DNA from: Bolinopsis microptera
Lineage: Eukaryota > Ctenophora > Tentaculata > Lobata > Bolinopsidae
Length of the DNA: 60,000 bases
Assembly (NCBI RefSeq): GCF_026151205.1
Contig: NC_087084.1
Location: 1,404,312-1,464,311 of the forward strand
Direction of reading: 5' to 3'
Shown one piece after another: positions 24,901 through 33,711 of the stretch. Under the pieces are notes generated by a model, which was not told the DNA's origin, did no database searches, and saw only the letters and a program-made list of their open reading frames with translations. Position numbers and translations under genes: made by a program. Each line of letters starts with the position of its first letter. Position 1 is the stretch's first letter.

Positions 24901-27900
24901 CAGAACACAGATCACACAATAAGCTGCAGAACACAGATCACACAATAAGCTGCAGAACACAGATCACACAATAAGCTGCAGAACACAGATCACACAATAA
25001 GCTGCAGAACACAGATCACACAATAAGCTGCAGAACACAGATCACACAATAAGCTGCAGAACACAGATCACACAATAAGCTGCAGAACACAGATCACACA
25101 ATAAGCTGCAGAACACAGATCACACAATAAGCTGCAGAACACAGATCACACAATAAGCTGCAGAACACAGATCACACAATAAGCTGCAGAACACAGATCA
25201 CACAATAAGCTGCAGAACACAGATCACACAATAAGCTGCAGAACACAGATCACACAATAAGCTGCAGAACACAGATCACACAATAAGCTGCAGAACACAG
25301 ATCACACAATAAGCTGCAGAACACAGATCACACAATAAGCTGCAGAACACAGATCACACAATAAGCTGCAGAACACAGATCACACAATAAGCTGCAGAAC
25401 ACAGATCACACAGTAAGCTGCAGAACACAGATCACACAGTAAGCTGCAGAACACAGATCACACAATAAGCTGCAGAACACAGATCACACAGTAAGCTGCA
25501 GAACACAGATCACACAGTAAGCTGCAGAACACAGATCACACAATAAGCTGCAGAACACAGATCACACAATAAGCTGCAGAACACAGATCACACAATAAGC
25601 TGCAGAACACAGATCACACAATAAGCTGCAGAACACAGATCACACAATAAGCTGCAGAACACAGATCACACAATAAGCTGCAGAGCACAGATCACATAAT
25701 AAGCTGCAGAACACAGATCTCACAATAAGCTGCAGTACACAGATCACACAATAAGCTGCTGAACACAGTTCACACAATAAGCTGCAGAACACAGATCAAA
25801 CAATAAGCTGCAGTACACAGATCACACAATAAACTGCAGAACACAGATCTCACAATAAGCTGCAGTACACAGATCACACAATAAGCTGCTGAACACAGAT
25901 CACACAATAAGCTGCAGAACACAGATCACACAATAAGCTGCAGAACACAGATCACACAATAAGCTGCAGAACACAGATCACACAATAAGCTGCAGAACAC
26001 AGATCACACAATAAGCTGCAGAACACAGATCACACAGTAAGCTGAAGAACACAGATCACACAATAAGCTGCAGAACACAGATCACACAATAAGCTGCAGA
26101 GCACAGATCACATAATAAACTGCAGAACACAGATCTCACAATAAGCTGCAGTACACAGATCACACAATAAGCTGCTGAACACAGTTCACACAATAAGCTG
26201 CAGAGCACAGATCACACAATAAGCTGCAGAACACAGATCTCACAATAAGCTGCAGAACACAGATCACACAATAAGCTGCAGAACACAGATCACACAATAA
26301 GCTGCAGAACACAGATCACACAATAAGCTGCAGAACACAGATCATACAATAATCTGCAGAACACAGATCACACAATAAGCTGCAGAACACAGATCACACA
26401 ATAAGCTGCAGAACTCAGATCACACAGTAAGCTGCTGAACACAGATCACACAATAAGCTGCAGAACACCGATCACACAGTAAGCTGAAGAACACAGATCA
26501 CACAATAAGCTGCAGAACACAGATCACACAATAAGCTGCAGTACACAGATCACACAATAAGCTGCAGTACACAGATCACACAATAAGCTGCAGAACACAG
26601 ATCACACAATAAGCTGCAGAACTCAGATCACACAGTAAGCTGCAGAACACAGATCACACAGTAAGCTGCAGAACACAGATCTCACAATAAGCTGCAGAAC
26701 ACAGATCACACAATAAGCTGCAGAACACAGATCACACAATAAGCTGCAGAACACAGATCACACAATAAGCTGCAGAACACAGACCACACAATAAGCTGCA
26801 GAACACAAATCACACAATAAACTGCAGAACACAGATCTCACAATAAGCTGCAGAACACAGATCACACAATAAGCTGCAGAACACAGATCACACAATAAGC
26901 TGCAGAACACAGATCACACAATAAGCTGCAGAACACAGATCTCACAATAAGCTGCAGAACACAGATCACACAATAAGCTGCAGAACACAGTTCACACAAT
27001 AAGCTGCAGAACACAGTTCACACAATAAGCTGCAGAACACAGATCACACAATAAGCTGCAGAACACACAATCACACAATAAGCTGCAGAACACAGATCTC
27101 ACAATAAGCTGCAGAACACACAATCTCACAATAAGCTGCAGAACACAGATCACACAATAAGCTGCAGAACACAGATCACACAATAAGCTGCAGAACACAG
27201 ATCACACAATAAGCTGCAGAACACAGATCACACAATAAGCTGCAGAACACAGTTCACACAATAAGCTGCAGAACACACAATCTCACAATAAACTGCAGAA
27301 CACAGATCACACAGTAAGCTGCAGAACACAGATCTCACAATAAGCTGCAGAACACAGATCACACAATAAGCTGCAGAAGACAGATCACACAATAAGCTGC
27401 AGAACACAGATCACACAATAAGCTGCAGAACACAGATCACACATTAAGCTGCAGAACACACAATCTCACAATAAGCTGCAGAACACAAATCACACAATAA
27501 ACTGCAGAACACAGATCACACAGTAAGCTGCAGAACACAGATCTCACAATAAGCTGCAGAACACAGATCACACAATAAGCTGCAGAACACAGATCACACA
27601 GTAAGCTGCAGAACACAGATCTCACAATAAGCTGCAGAACACAGATCACACAATAAGCTGCAGAACACAGATCTCACAATAAGCTGCAGAACACACAATC
27701 TCACAATAAGCTGCAGTACACAGATCACACAATAAGCTGCAGAACACAGATCACACAATAAGCTGCAGAACACAGATCACACAATAAGCTGCAGAACACA
27801 CAATCTCACAATAAACTGCAGAACACAGATCACACAGTAAGCTGCAGAACACAGATCTCACAATAAGCTGCAGAACACAGATCACACAATAAGCTGCAGA

Positions 27901-30900
27901 ACACAGATCACACAATAAGCTGCAGAACACAGATCACACAATAAGCTGCAGAACACAGATCACACATTAAGCTGCAGAACACACAATCTCACAATAAGCT
28001 GCAGAACACAAATCACACAATAAACTGCAGAACACAGATCACACAGTAAGCTGCAGAACACAGATCTCACAATAAGCTGCAGAACACAGATCACACAATA
28101 AGCTGCAGAACACAGATCACACAATAAGCTGCAGAACACAGATCACATAATAAGCTGCAGAACACAGATCACACAATAAGCAGCAGAACACAGATCACAC
28201 AATAAGCTGCAGAACACAGATCACACAGTAAGCTGCAGAACACAGATCTCACAATAAGCTGCAGAACACAGATCACACAGTAAGCTGCAGAACACAGATC
28301 TCACAATAAGCTGCAGAACACAGATCACACAATAAGCTGCAGAACACAGATCACACAATAAGCTGCAGAACACAGATCTCACAATAAGCTGCAGAACACA
28401 GATCACACAATAAGCTGCAGAACACAGATCACACAATAAGCTGCAGAACACAGATCACACAATAAGCTGCAGAACACAGATCACACAATAAGCTGCAGAT
28501 CACACAATAAGCTGCAGAACACAGATCTCACAATTAGCTGCAGAACACAGATCACACAGTAAGCTGCAGAACACAGATCTCACAATAAGCTGCAGAACAC
28601 AGATCTCACAATAAGCTGCAGAACACAGATCACACAATAAGCTGCAGAACACAGATCACACAATAAGCTGCAGAACACAGATCACACAATAAGCTGCAGA
28701 ACACAGATCTCACAATAAGCTGCAGAACACAGATCACACAATAAGCTGCAGAACACAGATCACACAATAAGCTGCAGAACACAGATCACACAGTAAGCTG
28801 CAGAACACAGATCTCACAATAAGCTGCAGAACACAGATCACACAGTAAGCTGCAGAACACAGATCTCACAATAAGCTGCAGAACACAGATCACACAATAA
28901 GCTGCAGAACACAGATCACACAATAAGCTGCAGAACACAGATCACACAATAAGCTGCAGAACACAGATCACACAATAAGCTGCAGAACACAGATCACACA
29001 ATAAGCTGCAGAACACAGATCACACAATAAGCTGCAGAACACAGATCACACAATAAGCTGCAGAACACAGATCACACAATAAGCTGCAGAACACAGATCA
29101 CACAATAAGCTGCAGAACACAGATCACACAATAAGCTGCAGAACACAGATCACACAATAAGCTGCAGAACACAGATCACACAATAAGCTGCAGAATACAG
29201 ATCACACAATAAGCTGCAGAACACAGATCACACAATAAGCTGCAGAGCACAGATCACACAATAAGCTGCAGAACACAGATCACACAATAAGCTGCAGAAC
29301 ACAGATCACACAATAAGCTGCAGAACACAGATCACACAATAAGCTGCAGAACACAGATCACACAATAAGCTGCAGAACACAGATCACACAATAAGCTGCA
29401 GAACACAGATCACACAATAAGCTGCAGAACACAGATCACACAATAAGCTGCAGAACACAGATCACACAATAAGCTGCAGAACACAGATCACACAATAAGC
29501 TGCAGAACACAGATCACACAATAAGCTGCAGAACACAGATCACACAATAAGCTGCAGAACACAGATCACACAATAAGCTGCAGAACACAGATCACACAAT
29601 AAGCTGCAGAACACAGATCACACAATAAGCTGCAGAACACAGATCACACAATAAGCTCAGACACAGATCACACAATAAGCTGCAGAACACAGATCACACA
29701 ATAAGCTGCAGAACACAGATCACACAATAAGCTGCAGAACACAGATCACACAATAAGCTGCAGAACACAGATCACACAATAAGCTGCAGAACACAGATCA
29801 CACAATAAGCTGCAGAACACAGATCACACAATAAGCTGCAGAACACAGATCACACAATAAGCTGCAGAACACAGATCACACAATAAGCTGCAGAACACAG
29901 ATCTCACAATAAGCTGCAGTACACAGATCACACAATAAGCTGCAGAATACAGATCACACAATAAGCTGCAGAACACAGATCATGAACTTGTCTGGCAGAT
30001 CCGAGCATTATAATTAATTATCAACATCTCCATTTTCCGAGTTTCAACACTTAGCGAGAGCTGTGTGAACTATGAGTTAACTTTACAGATAGTGTGTACA
30101 CTTGACAAAGGAAGCTATTGTAAAAGTAATCCAACTACAGCTTCATAACTCTACTTATAATGTTATTGTAAAAGTAATAGAACTACAGCTTCTTAACTTA
30201 TGTTATTGTTTTTAGGTTTCTAATGATCCACGTGCAGTGTTAACACTCACAAAGAGATTGCTGTACAATTTCTCTGTAAATAGGTACTTCTTTTCAAAAC
30301 AATAGACTATATTAAGGGGGGGGGGGGGGGGGGAGGAGGGGTGAACCCTGATAATCCCCTTAAATCACAGTACAATCAAATTTCTGATTATCTGAAGAAT
30401 ATACGCTACTATTTGATTTTTAATGCATAAAATTCGTGCATATATATTATATTATTTACGTCTTCAGTTTACAAATCAGTGAAACACAAATATACTATGC
30501 AGGGGGACTACAGACCCCCTCAAAGTCCTTTACAACGTTACTGCCAGGTTACATAGCACTCAAATTATTTGTTATATATTAGTGTTGAAAGTATTAAAAC
30601 TGTTATGTTAAGTATAACAGTTCAAACACTTAATTGGAAGTGTCTCAGCAGAGTCACACATCACTGCTGTTTTTACGGTGATGCAACAGCAGTGTGACAC
30701 AAAGCGCGGCTGTCACAACAGCAGTGTGTCACAAGGCACGGCTGTCACAACAGTAGTGTGACACAAGGCACGGCTGTCACAACAGTAGTGTGTCACAAGG
30801 CGCGGCTGTCACAACAGCAGTGTGTCACAAGGCGCGGCTGTCACAACGGCAGTGTGTCACAAGGCGCGGCTGTCACAACAGTAGTGTGTCACAAGGCGCG

Positions 30901-32002
30901 GCTGTCACAACAGCAGGGTGTCACAAAGCGCGGCTGTCACAACAGCAGTGTGACACAAGGCGTGGCTGTCACAACAGTAGTGTGACACAAAGCGCGGCTG
31001 TCACAACAGTTTATAAGCTGTGTCACAAGACTTCGAAAACTCCGTAGTAGTTACAGCACGGGCAGAGTATGTCAGTTAAATCATGATCAGACATCAGTGC
31101 AGTGCAGTGGTCACACCTCAACGTGTACGTTACATTGCCTCTTTACGTTACATTGCCTCTTGTAGTTCAGGGGTGTGGTTCTGCTTTATCATATTCTACT
31201 GATCTACACTGACTGTAAGGAATAAGGAGCTGACACTTATCTGAAGTCATGATAAGTTATCATGACTTCAGACTTTAAAATATTATCATCACACCCGCCA
31301 GTTTGTCATATTTGTAGACCGTTAACATGTGTAGTGTGTACTAGTCTTAGTAACATGTGTACTAGTAGTACTAGTAGTACTAGTACTAGTTACTACAGAT
31401 ACAGAGTTACCTGTCCAGCTGCGAGCAGACTGTGTATGTAAAGTATGTATAACAACTGCAGCTATATTAGTAACATGTTAAAATACCTGGTAAATACCTG
31501 GTAAATACCTGGTAAATACCTGGTAAATACCTGGTAAATACCTGGTAAATACCTGGTAAATACCTGGTAAATACCTGGTAAATACCTGGTAAAAACCTGG
31601 TAAATACCTGGTAAATACCTGGTAAATACCTGGTTAATACCTGGTAAATACCTGGTAAATAACTGGTACTAAGCTGGTACTAAGCTGGTAGTAGTGCTGG
31701 TAGTAGTGCTGCAGCGCTTCATTTAGATACTGTCAAGAACTACTCAACCATAACAGTTTTTTAAAGGATTACTTAAACAAGTTGGTACTAGTTTGTTAGT
31801 TGGTACTGTAGACTGTAGAGCAAGGATTCGTTATTTGTGGAATGCGAAGCTGGGGTTTGGACTTATGACTTGGGTAATTGTAATAGTGTGCATCTTCTCA
31901 AGAGCTTGTGTTTAGAGGAAAATTTAGTTAAATACAAATTTATTTTGAATATTATCTAAATATACTTTATAGGTCATTAATTAATACTGAAATTCTACAG
32001 GT

Positions 32003-32046
<44 letters not shown>

Positions 32047-32349
32047 TGTCTGTCCTGTCTGTGTTGTAATCTGTTCCTTGACTGTTTATTATTGAACTAT
32101 ATTGTTCGGTTAACTCAAGTTACAAGTATTAACTAAAGTTGTTGTATTACAGATTATGTACCTAGTGAACCTACCTGTTACAATTATTCCTAATATCACT
32201 TTATATTAGATAACATAAGATATACACTTTATATACACTTTACATTAGATAAGTGCATAATGCCTCCTCTTAGTCCCACTGACCTACCACCTCATATTTC
32301 AGCTTCAAGTTACCTTTATCAGCAAGTTTGAAAGACAAGGTCCAGCAAT
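6819..32349 (+). CDS. EHBP1: EHBP1-like gene, 5' part (N-terminal C2 domain), six spliced exons
   Basis: Exons at 6819-6922, 7081-7138, 7336-7422, 11173-11232, 13318-13459 and 32303-32349 have canonical GT/AG borders and compatible phases. They encode the N-terminal C2 (NT-C2) domain of EH-domain-binding protein 1, which in known family members links EHD proteins and Rab8/Rab10 to actin and membrane tubules in endocytic recycling. Recognition rests on the start (VWRRLQRVGKTAYKF), ECVSGW, VLWVRRGRK, the ITLYM strand, WTLIVEN, the KHKALATKRINMS block, and the last strand LQVTFISKF. All fall in the order and spacing of vertebrate EHBP1. The CH and bMERB domains expected further on are not in the window. 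Exon 5 has one extra A. The largest intron (13460-32302, 18.8 kb) holds the giant minisatellite. EHBP1L1 is the alternative paralogue; the gene could equally be the single invertebrate orthologue of both. Confidence 0.85.
7081..7138 (+). CDS. EHBP1: EHBP1-like exon 2
   Basis: The acceptor is TTCTACAG|GACTCC and the donor GAG|GTAAGT. It completes the split Trp codon and encodes TPNQVSVLWVRRGRKVRTE, matching the VVVWTRRSRR region of vertebrate EHBP1. It ends in phase 0. A poly-G run follows in the intron (about 7156-7180). Confidence 0.85.
7336..7422 (+). CDS. EHBP1: EHBP1-like exon 3
   Basis: The acceptor is AAATTTCAG|GCAACA and the donor ATG|GTTTGT. It has 29 codons ending in the strand EATITLYM, which corresponds to EITVTLFKD of vertebrate EHBP1. 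Phase 0 at both ends. Confidence 0.8.
7441..7494 (+). repeat. duplicated intronic segment, copy 1
   Basis: ACTTTGAAGATTGATGG through TTGACTAAGATTGTTTACA recurs at 9516-9578. The second copy has a short internal duplication (ATTGATC). A 15-bp motif, AGAGGCCTGATTGTA, also occurs twice beside copy 2 (9493 and 9592). Confidence 0.8.
8372..8952. mobile_element. palindromic MITE with TTAA ends, copy 1 (internally shortened)
   Basis: It begins TTAAGGGGGCCGGGG and ends in the reverse complement, CCCGGCCCCCTTAA. The outer ~200 bp of each side pair with one another (for example TGATATCTATCAG near both ends, and GAACCTCG/GAGGTCC near the centre). The right half lacks a stretch that the left half has, so the hairpin is asymmetric. 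TTAA at both ends is the target typical of piggyBac-type transposases. No transposase is encoded, so it would be non-autonomous. Confidence 0.85.
9516..9578 (+). repeat. duplicated intronic segment, copy 2
   Basis: Second copy of the segment at 7441-7494, about 2.1 kb downstream, with a small insertion near its start. The two copies bracket the MITE at 8372-8952. Confidence 0.8.
9909..10301 (+). CDS. unrecognised 130-codon reading frame inside intron 3
   Basis: An ATG-initiated frame of 130 codons, long for such AT-rich DNA, on the same strand as the EHBP1-like gene. I recognise no domain. The middle contains IWITNDTSLIGPCDVIPVGG and a hydrophobic ILGYENQPIL segment, with no signal peptide or repeats. 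It could be a transposon remnant, a chance frame or an unknown small gene; a chance frame or remnant is most likely. Confidence 0.2.
   Translation: MCKIFSSSHKFQVQKSNNYYSVLFVLLRSRFNILGYENQPILDLARVRYVNTCRELKHFLKSFIIHNYLLNCHVNPTQVLGCPAVRMVVIWITNDTSLIGPCDVIPVGGRNERFLVVGHRIQLWSLKKYY
10557..10631 (+). repeat. 35-bp direct repeat, two copies 40 bp apart
   Basis: CTTGTAATTGTAATAATATT and the following ACAAATCATTATCAT occur at 10557 and again at 10597 with no change seen. Confidence 0.85.
11173..11232 (+). CDS. EHBP1: EHBP1-like exon 4
   Basis: The acceptor is TTGCTTTTCAG|GATACC and the donor AAT|GTGAGT. It has 20 codons ending YWTLIVEN, which matches EWTFVIENE of vertebrate EHBP1. Phase 0 at both ends. 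Confidence 0.85.
11849..12597. mobile_element. palindromic MITE with TTAA ends, copy 2 (full palindrome)
   Basis: A nearly perfect full-length palindrome: left arm 11849-12221, 18-nt T-rich loop 12222-12239, right arm 12240-12597. Only scattered mismatches and a longer G-run in the left arm were seen. The ends are TTAAGGGGGCCGGGG and CCGGCCCCCTTAA. It is the same family as 8372-8952 but undeleted. It lies in intron 4 of the EHBP1-like gene, so the pre-mRNA would contain a hairpin of about 360 bp. Confidence 0.9.
12780..13316 (+). repeat. 29-bp minisatellite that copies the exon 5 splice acceptor
   Basis: About 18 units of ATTAGTCGTCTTATTTGAAC plus CTCTCACAG, with a few one-base deletions and TTATCT variants. 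Each unit contains CCTCTCACAG|ATT, close to the true exon 5 acceptor CCTCCCACAG|ATT. The array ends directly in that acceptor. Confidence 0.9.
13318..13459 (+). CDS. EHBP1: EHBP1-like exon 5, with a one-base frame break
   Basis: The acceptor is CCTCCCACAG|ATTGGC and the donor GAG|GTAGGC. It encodes GPNGKHKALATKRINMSQM, matching the SGRRKALATSSINMKQY block of vertebrate EHBP1. The exon is 142 nt, one more than a multiple of three. An AAAA run at 13426-13429 appears to have one extra A: before it the frame reads RKYRMK, and one base later it reads PVARKVHLTE, which fits KPLSKKV of the family. An assembly or sequencing indel is the simplest reading; a real inactivating mutation is not excluded. 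Confidence 0.85.
13507..13670. mobile_element. 164-bp foldback element with G/C-tract ends and 9-bp target duplication
   Basis: It runs from a G-tract to a C-tract and pairs internally (GCATAAAATGGCATAAAATGG against CCATTTTATACC and CATATTATGCC). It is flanked by the direct repeat GTGAGCAAG at 13498-13506 and 13671-13679. The ends differ from the TTAA MITEs, so it is a separate family. Confidence 0.75.
13671..14612 (+). other. intron 5 sequence before the minisatellite
   Basis: AT-rich intronic DNA with no recognisable gene or further element. A short reading frame on the minus strand (14263-14454) looks like chance. Confidence 0.6.
14613..29982. repeat. giant 26-bp minisatellite, about 590 units
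   Basis: The unit is CTGCAGAACACAGATCAC plus ACAATAAG, repeated almost without break for 15.4 kb. Recurrent variants are ACAGTAAG, AGATCTCACA, CTGCAGTACAC, CTGCTGAACACAGTTC, GAGCACAGATCACATAATAAA and shortened 17-19-bp units lacking GAACACA. Variants recur in the same order in large blocks, for example at about 18.9, 21.1 and 22.7 kb (offsets 2215 and 1591 bp) and at 16.1 and 27.4 kb (offset 11.3 kb), so the array grew by duplication of kilobase blocks. The consensus minus strand has no stop in any frame, and because 26 is not a multiple of three all frames give the same 26-residue period; the reading frames are artefacts. It lies wholly inside intron 5 of the EHBP1-like gene. Confidence 0.97.
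29983..30689 (+). other. intron 5 sequence after the minisatellite
   Basis: AT-rich intronic DNA. It contains a short duplication (GTAAAAGTAAT..AACTACAGCTTC near 30120 and 30168) and a small G-tract element at 30312-30363. Confidence 0.55.
30312..30363. repeat. 52-bp TTAA-flanked G-tract element, possible MITE remnant
   Basis: It begins TTAAGGGG and ends CCCCTTAA, like the termini of the TTAA MITEs, but holds only a G-tract and GTGAACCCTGATAAT. It could be the two ends of a MITE joined after deletion, or coincidence. Confidence 0.3.
30690..31009 (+). repeat. 32-bp minisatellite, ten copies
   Basis: Exactly ten units of CAGTGTGTCACAAGGCGCGG plus CTGTCACAACAG, with TGACACAA and GTAG variants. 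It is much more GC-rich than its surroundings. Two overlapping reading frames run through it only because the unit is stop-free. Confidence 0.95.
31241..31271. repeat. perfect 14-bp hairpin with a 3-nt loop
   Basis: CTGAAGTCATGATA, loop AGT, then TATCATGACTTCAG. It lies in intron 5 of the EHBP1-like gene. Short ACTAGT repeats follow near 31360-31390. Confidence 0.8.
31481..31672 (+). repeat. 11-bp minisatellite made of donor-like motifs
   Basis: About 17 copies of TAAATACCTGG. Read across the junction, each copy gives CCTG|GTAAAT, which resembles a 5' splice donor. Degenerate copies (CTGGTACTAAG, CTGGTAGTAGTG) trail into 31700. Confidence 0.9.
32005..32045. repeat. 41-bp poly-G tract
   Basis: An uninterrupted run of G in intron 5. 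Its true length is uncertain because homopolymers are poorly sequenced. Confidence 0.9.
32303..32349 (+). CDS. EHBP1: EHBP1-like exon 6
   Basis: The acceptor is CATATTTCAG|CTTCAA and the donor GCAAT|GTGAGT. In phase with exon 5 it encodes LQVTFISKFERQGPA, which matches LQFSLSCIFLREGKA at the end of the EHBP1 C2 domain. That match shows exon 5 joins directly to this exon across an 18.8-kb intron. It ends in phase 2. Confidence 0.75.
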
Positions 32350-32379
32350 GTGAGTCCGAATTATCTTTCATATTATTGT

Positions 32380-32600
32380 ACATTATACAATGTACACTAT
32401 ACAATGTACATTATACAGTATACAATGTACAATGTCACTATACAATTATTCACTATACAATGTACACTATACAGTATACAATGTACACTATACAATGTAC
32501 ACTATGCAGTATACAATGTACACTATACAATGTACACTATACAGTATACAATGTACACTATACAATATACAATTATACTATACAACTATACAAGTATACA
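32380..32600. repeat. TACACTATACAATG microsatellite
   Basis: An imperfect tandem array of ACACTATACAATGT-type units, partly self-complementary, directly after exon 6. The overlapping Tyr/Thr/His/Gln-rich reading frames across it are repeat artefacts. Confidence 0.9.
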
Positions 32601-32719
32601 TAATATTCTCATTTCATCTTCGTACATACATGAGTCATTACACTATTATTAGGGGGGGTTCACCCTGATTTTCTTTCATTACACTCTAATTATTTCACTA
32701 CATACCTTCATTTTCGCAG

Positions 32720-32752
32720 ATCATCCATCCTCTGGAAATATCCACCCATCAT
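32720..32752 (+). CDS. possible EHBP1-like exon 7
   Basis: A 33-nt candidate with acceptor TTTTCGCAG|ATCATC and donor CAT|GTGAGT. It keeps the frame open from exon 6 (phase 2 in, phase 2 out) but its peptide does not resemble the acidic DEDMQSLASL stretch expected next in EHBP1. It could be a lineage-specific microexon or chance. Confidence 0.3.
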
Positions 32753-32765
32753 GTGAGTGTTACAC

Positions 32766-33055
32766 TACATAACATACTACATACTACATACCACATACTA
32801 CATAGTGCATACTACATACTACATACTACATACTACATACTACATACTACATATTACATACTACATACTACATACTACGTATTGCATACTATATACTACA
32901 TACTACATACTACATACTACATACTACATACTACATACTACATACTACATACTAAATACTACATACTGCATACTACATACTACATACTACATACTACATA
33001 CTACATACTACATACTAAATACTACATACTGCATACTGCATACTACATACTACAT
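32766..33055. repeat. 7-bp CATACTA microsatellite
   Basis: About 40 copies of CATACTA with occasional AAATACTA and GCATACT variants, running almost to the assembly gap. Confidence 0.95.
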
Positions 33056-33110
33056 AACACTCTATCACGGATTATTTATATAAACCCCCTCTTTTTTTGG
33101 GGATTTGAAA

Positions 33111-33210
33111 NNNNNNNNNNNNNNNNNNNNNNNNNNNNNNNNNNNNNNNNNNNNNNNNNNNNNNNNNNNNNNNNNNNNNNNNNNNNNNNNNNNNNNNNNN
33201 NNNNNNNNNN
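33111..33210. other. assembly gap, 100 N
   Basis: Exactly 100 N, the usual placeholder for a gap of unknown size. The bases just after it look degraded relative to the satellite, as at a low-quality contig end. The EHBP1-like gene on the left and the satellite/retroelement on the right may not be true neighbours. Confidence 0.98.
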
Positions 33211-33711
33211 GTTTTTGGGTGGGGGAGTTAGGGTTTGTCAAGTGCCTTTTTTAAAAGAGCAAAAAATTCTTTTATACGCGCGTTAGGTTCGGCCCAGGAA
33301 ACCCTACCGGCTGGGGTATATCTCCAAAAGTAAAATAGATAGAACCTTCCGGTTTTCAACAAAATGTCCGTCTCGTAAATTTAAAGGAGCCTCCCCAGGA
33401 GGACAATTGGGGACAATTTAGATTCTGAATTAAACCAAAAAGTTTGATTTTTGGCTAAATTAAAGATTGCAGCTTTTAAACTTTGCAAAGTCATGTCGTT
33501 GTCATGACTACTAAACTAAATGCAGCGTGTGAAAGGTAAACTCGATGTGACGCGCGACGCCCAACGTGCTGTTGAAAATCTATAACCTCTAGCAAGCCCA
33601 GCAGGCGGTAAGGTTTTCTGGGTAGGCGAGAGAGCTAAGAGTTCATAGTTCAGCTGCAAAAGAAAGCAGAAGGAAGGGGGGGGGGGAAGTGGAAAGGGGG
33701 GGGGGGGGGGG
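33211..33711 (+). repeat. partial satellite unit to the left of the retrotransposon
   Basis: From about 33228 this matches the second half of the ~686-bp satellite unit, including CCCAGGAAACCCTACC and the G-tract at its end. The first ~60 bases are a corrupted version of the unit. The retrotransposon begins directly in the G-tract. Confidence 0.9.

Noticed and set aside
16138-28451. Minus-strand reading frames of 68-102 codons rich in Cys, Leu and Val
   Set aside because: They are translations of the 26-bp minisatellite, whose consensus has no stop on that strand in any frame; the same 26-residue period appears in all frames.
14613-29982. Resemblance of the regular array to a CRISPR
   Set aside because: Units are contiguous with no unique spacers, the array is in an intron of an animal gene, and no cas genes are present.
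30213-30286. Possible EHBP1 exon after TTGTTTTTAG with a GTACTT or GTAAAT donor
   Set aside because: It is open in phase, but exon 5 joined directly to 32303 restores the conserved C2-domain strand, while this peptide has no family match. A rare cassette exon is not excluded.
30758-31047. Overlapping plus-strand frames of 75 and 85 codons
   Set aside because: Both read the 32-bp minisatellite in different frames; the peptide repeats are artefacts.
32328-33286. Tyr/Thr/His-rich plus-strand frames
   Set aside because: They run through microsatellites, and one crosses the N gap.
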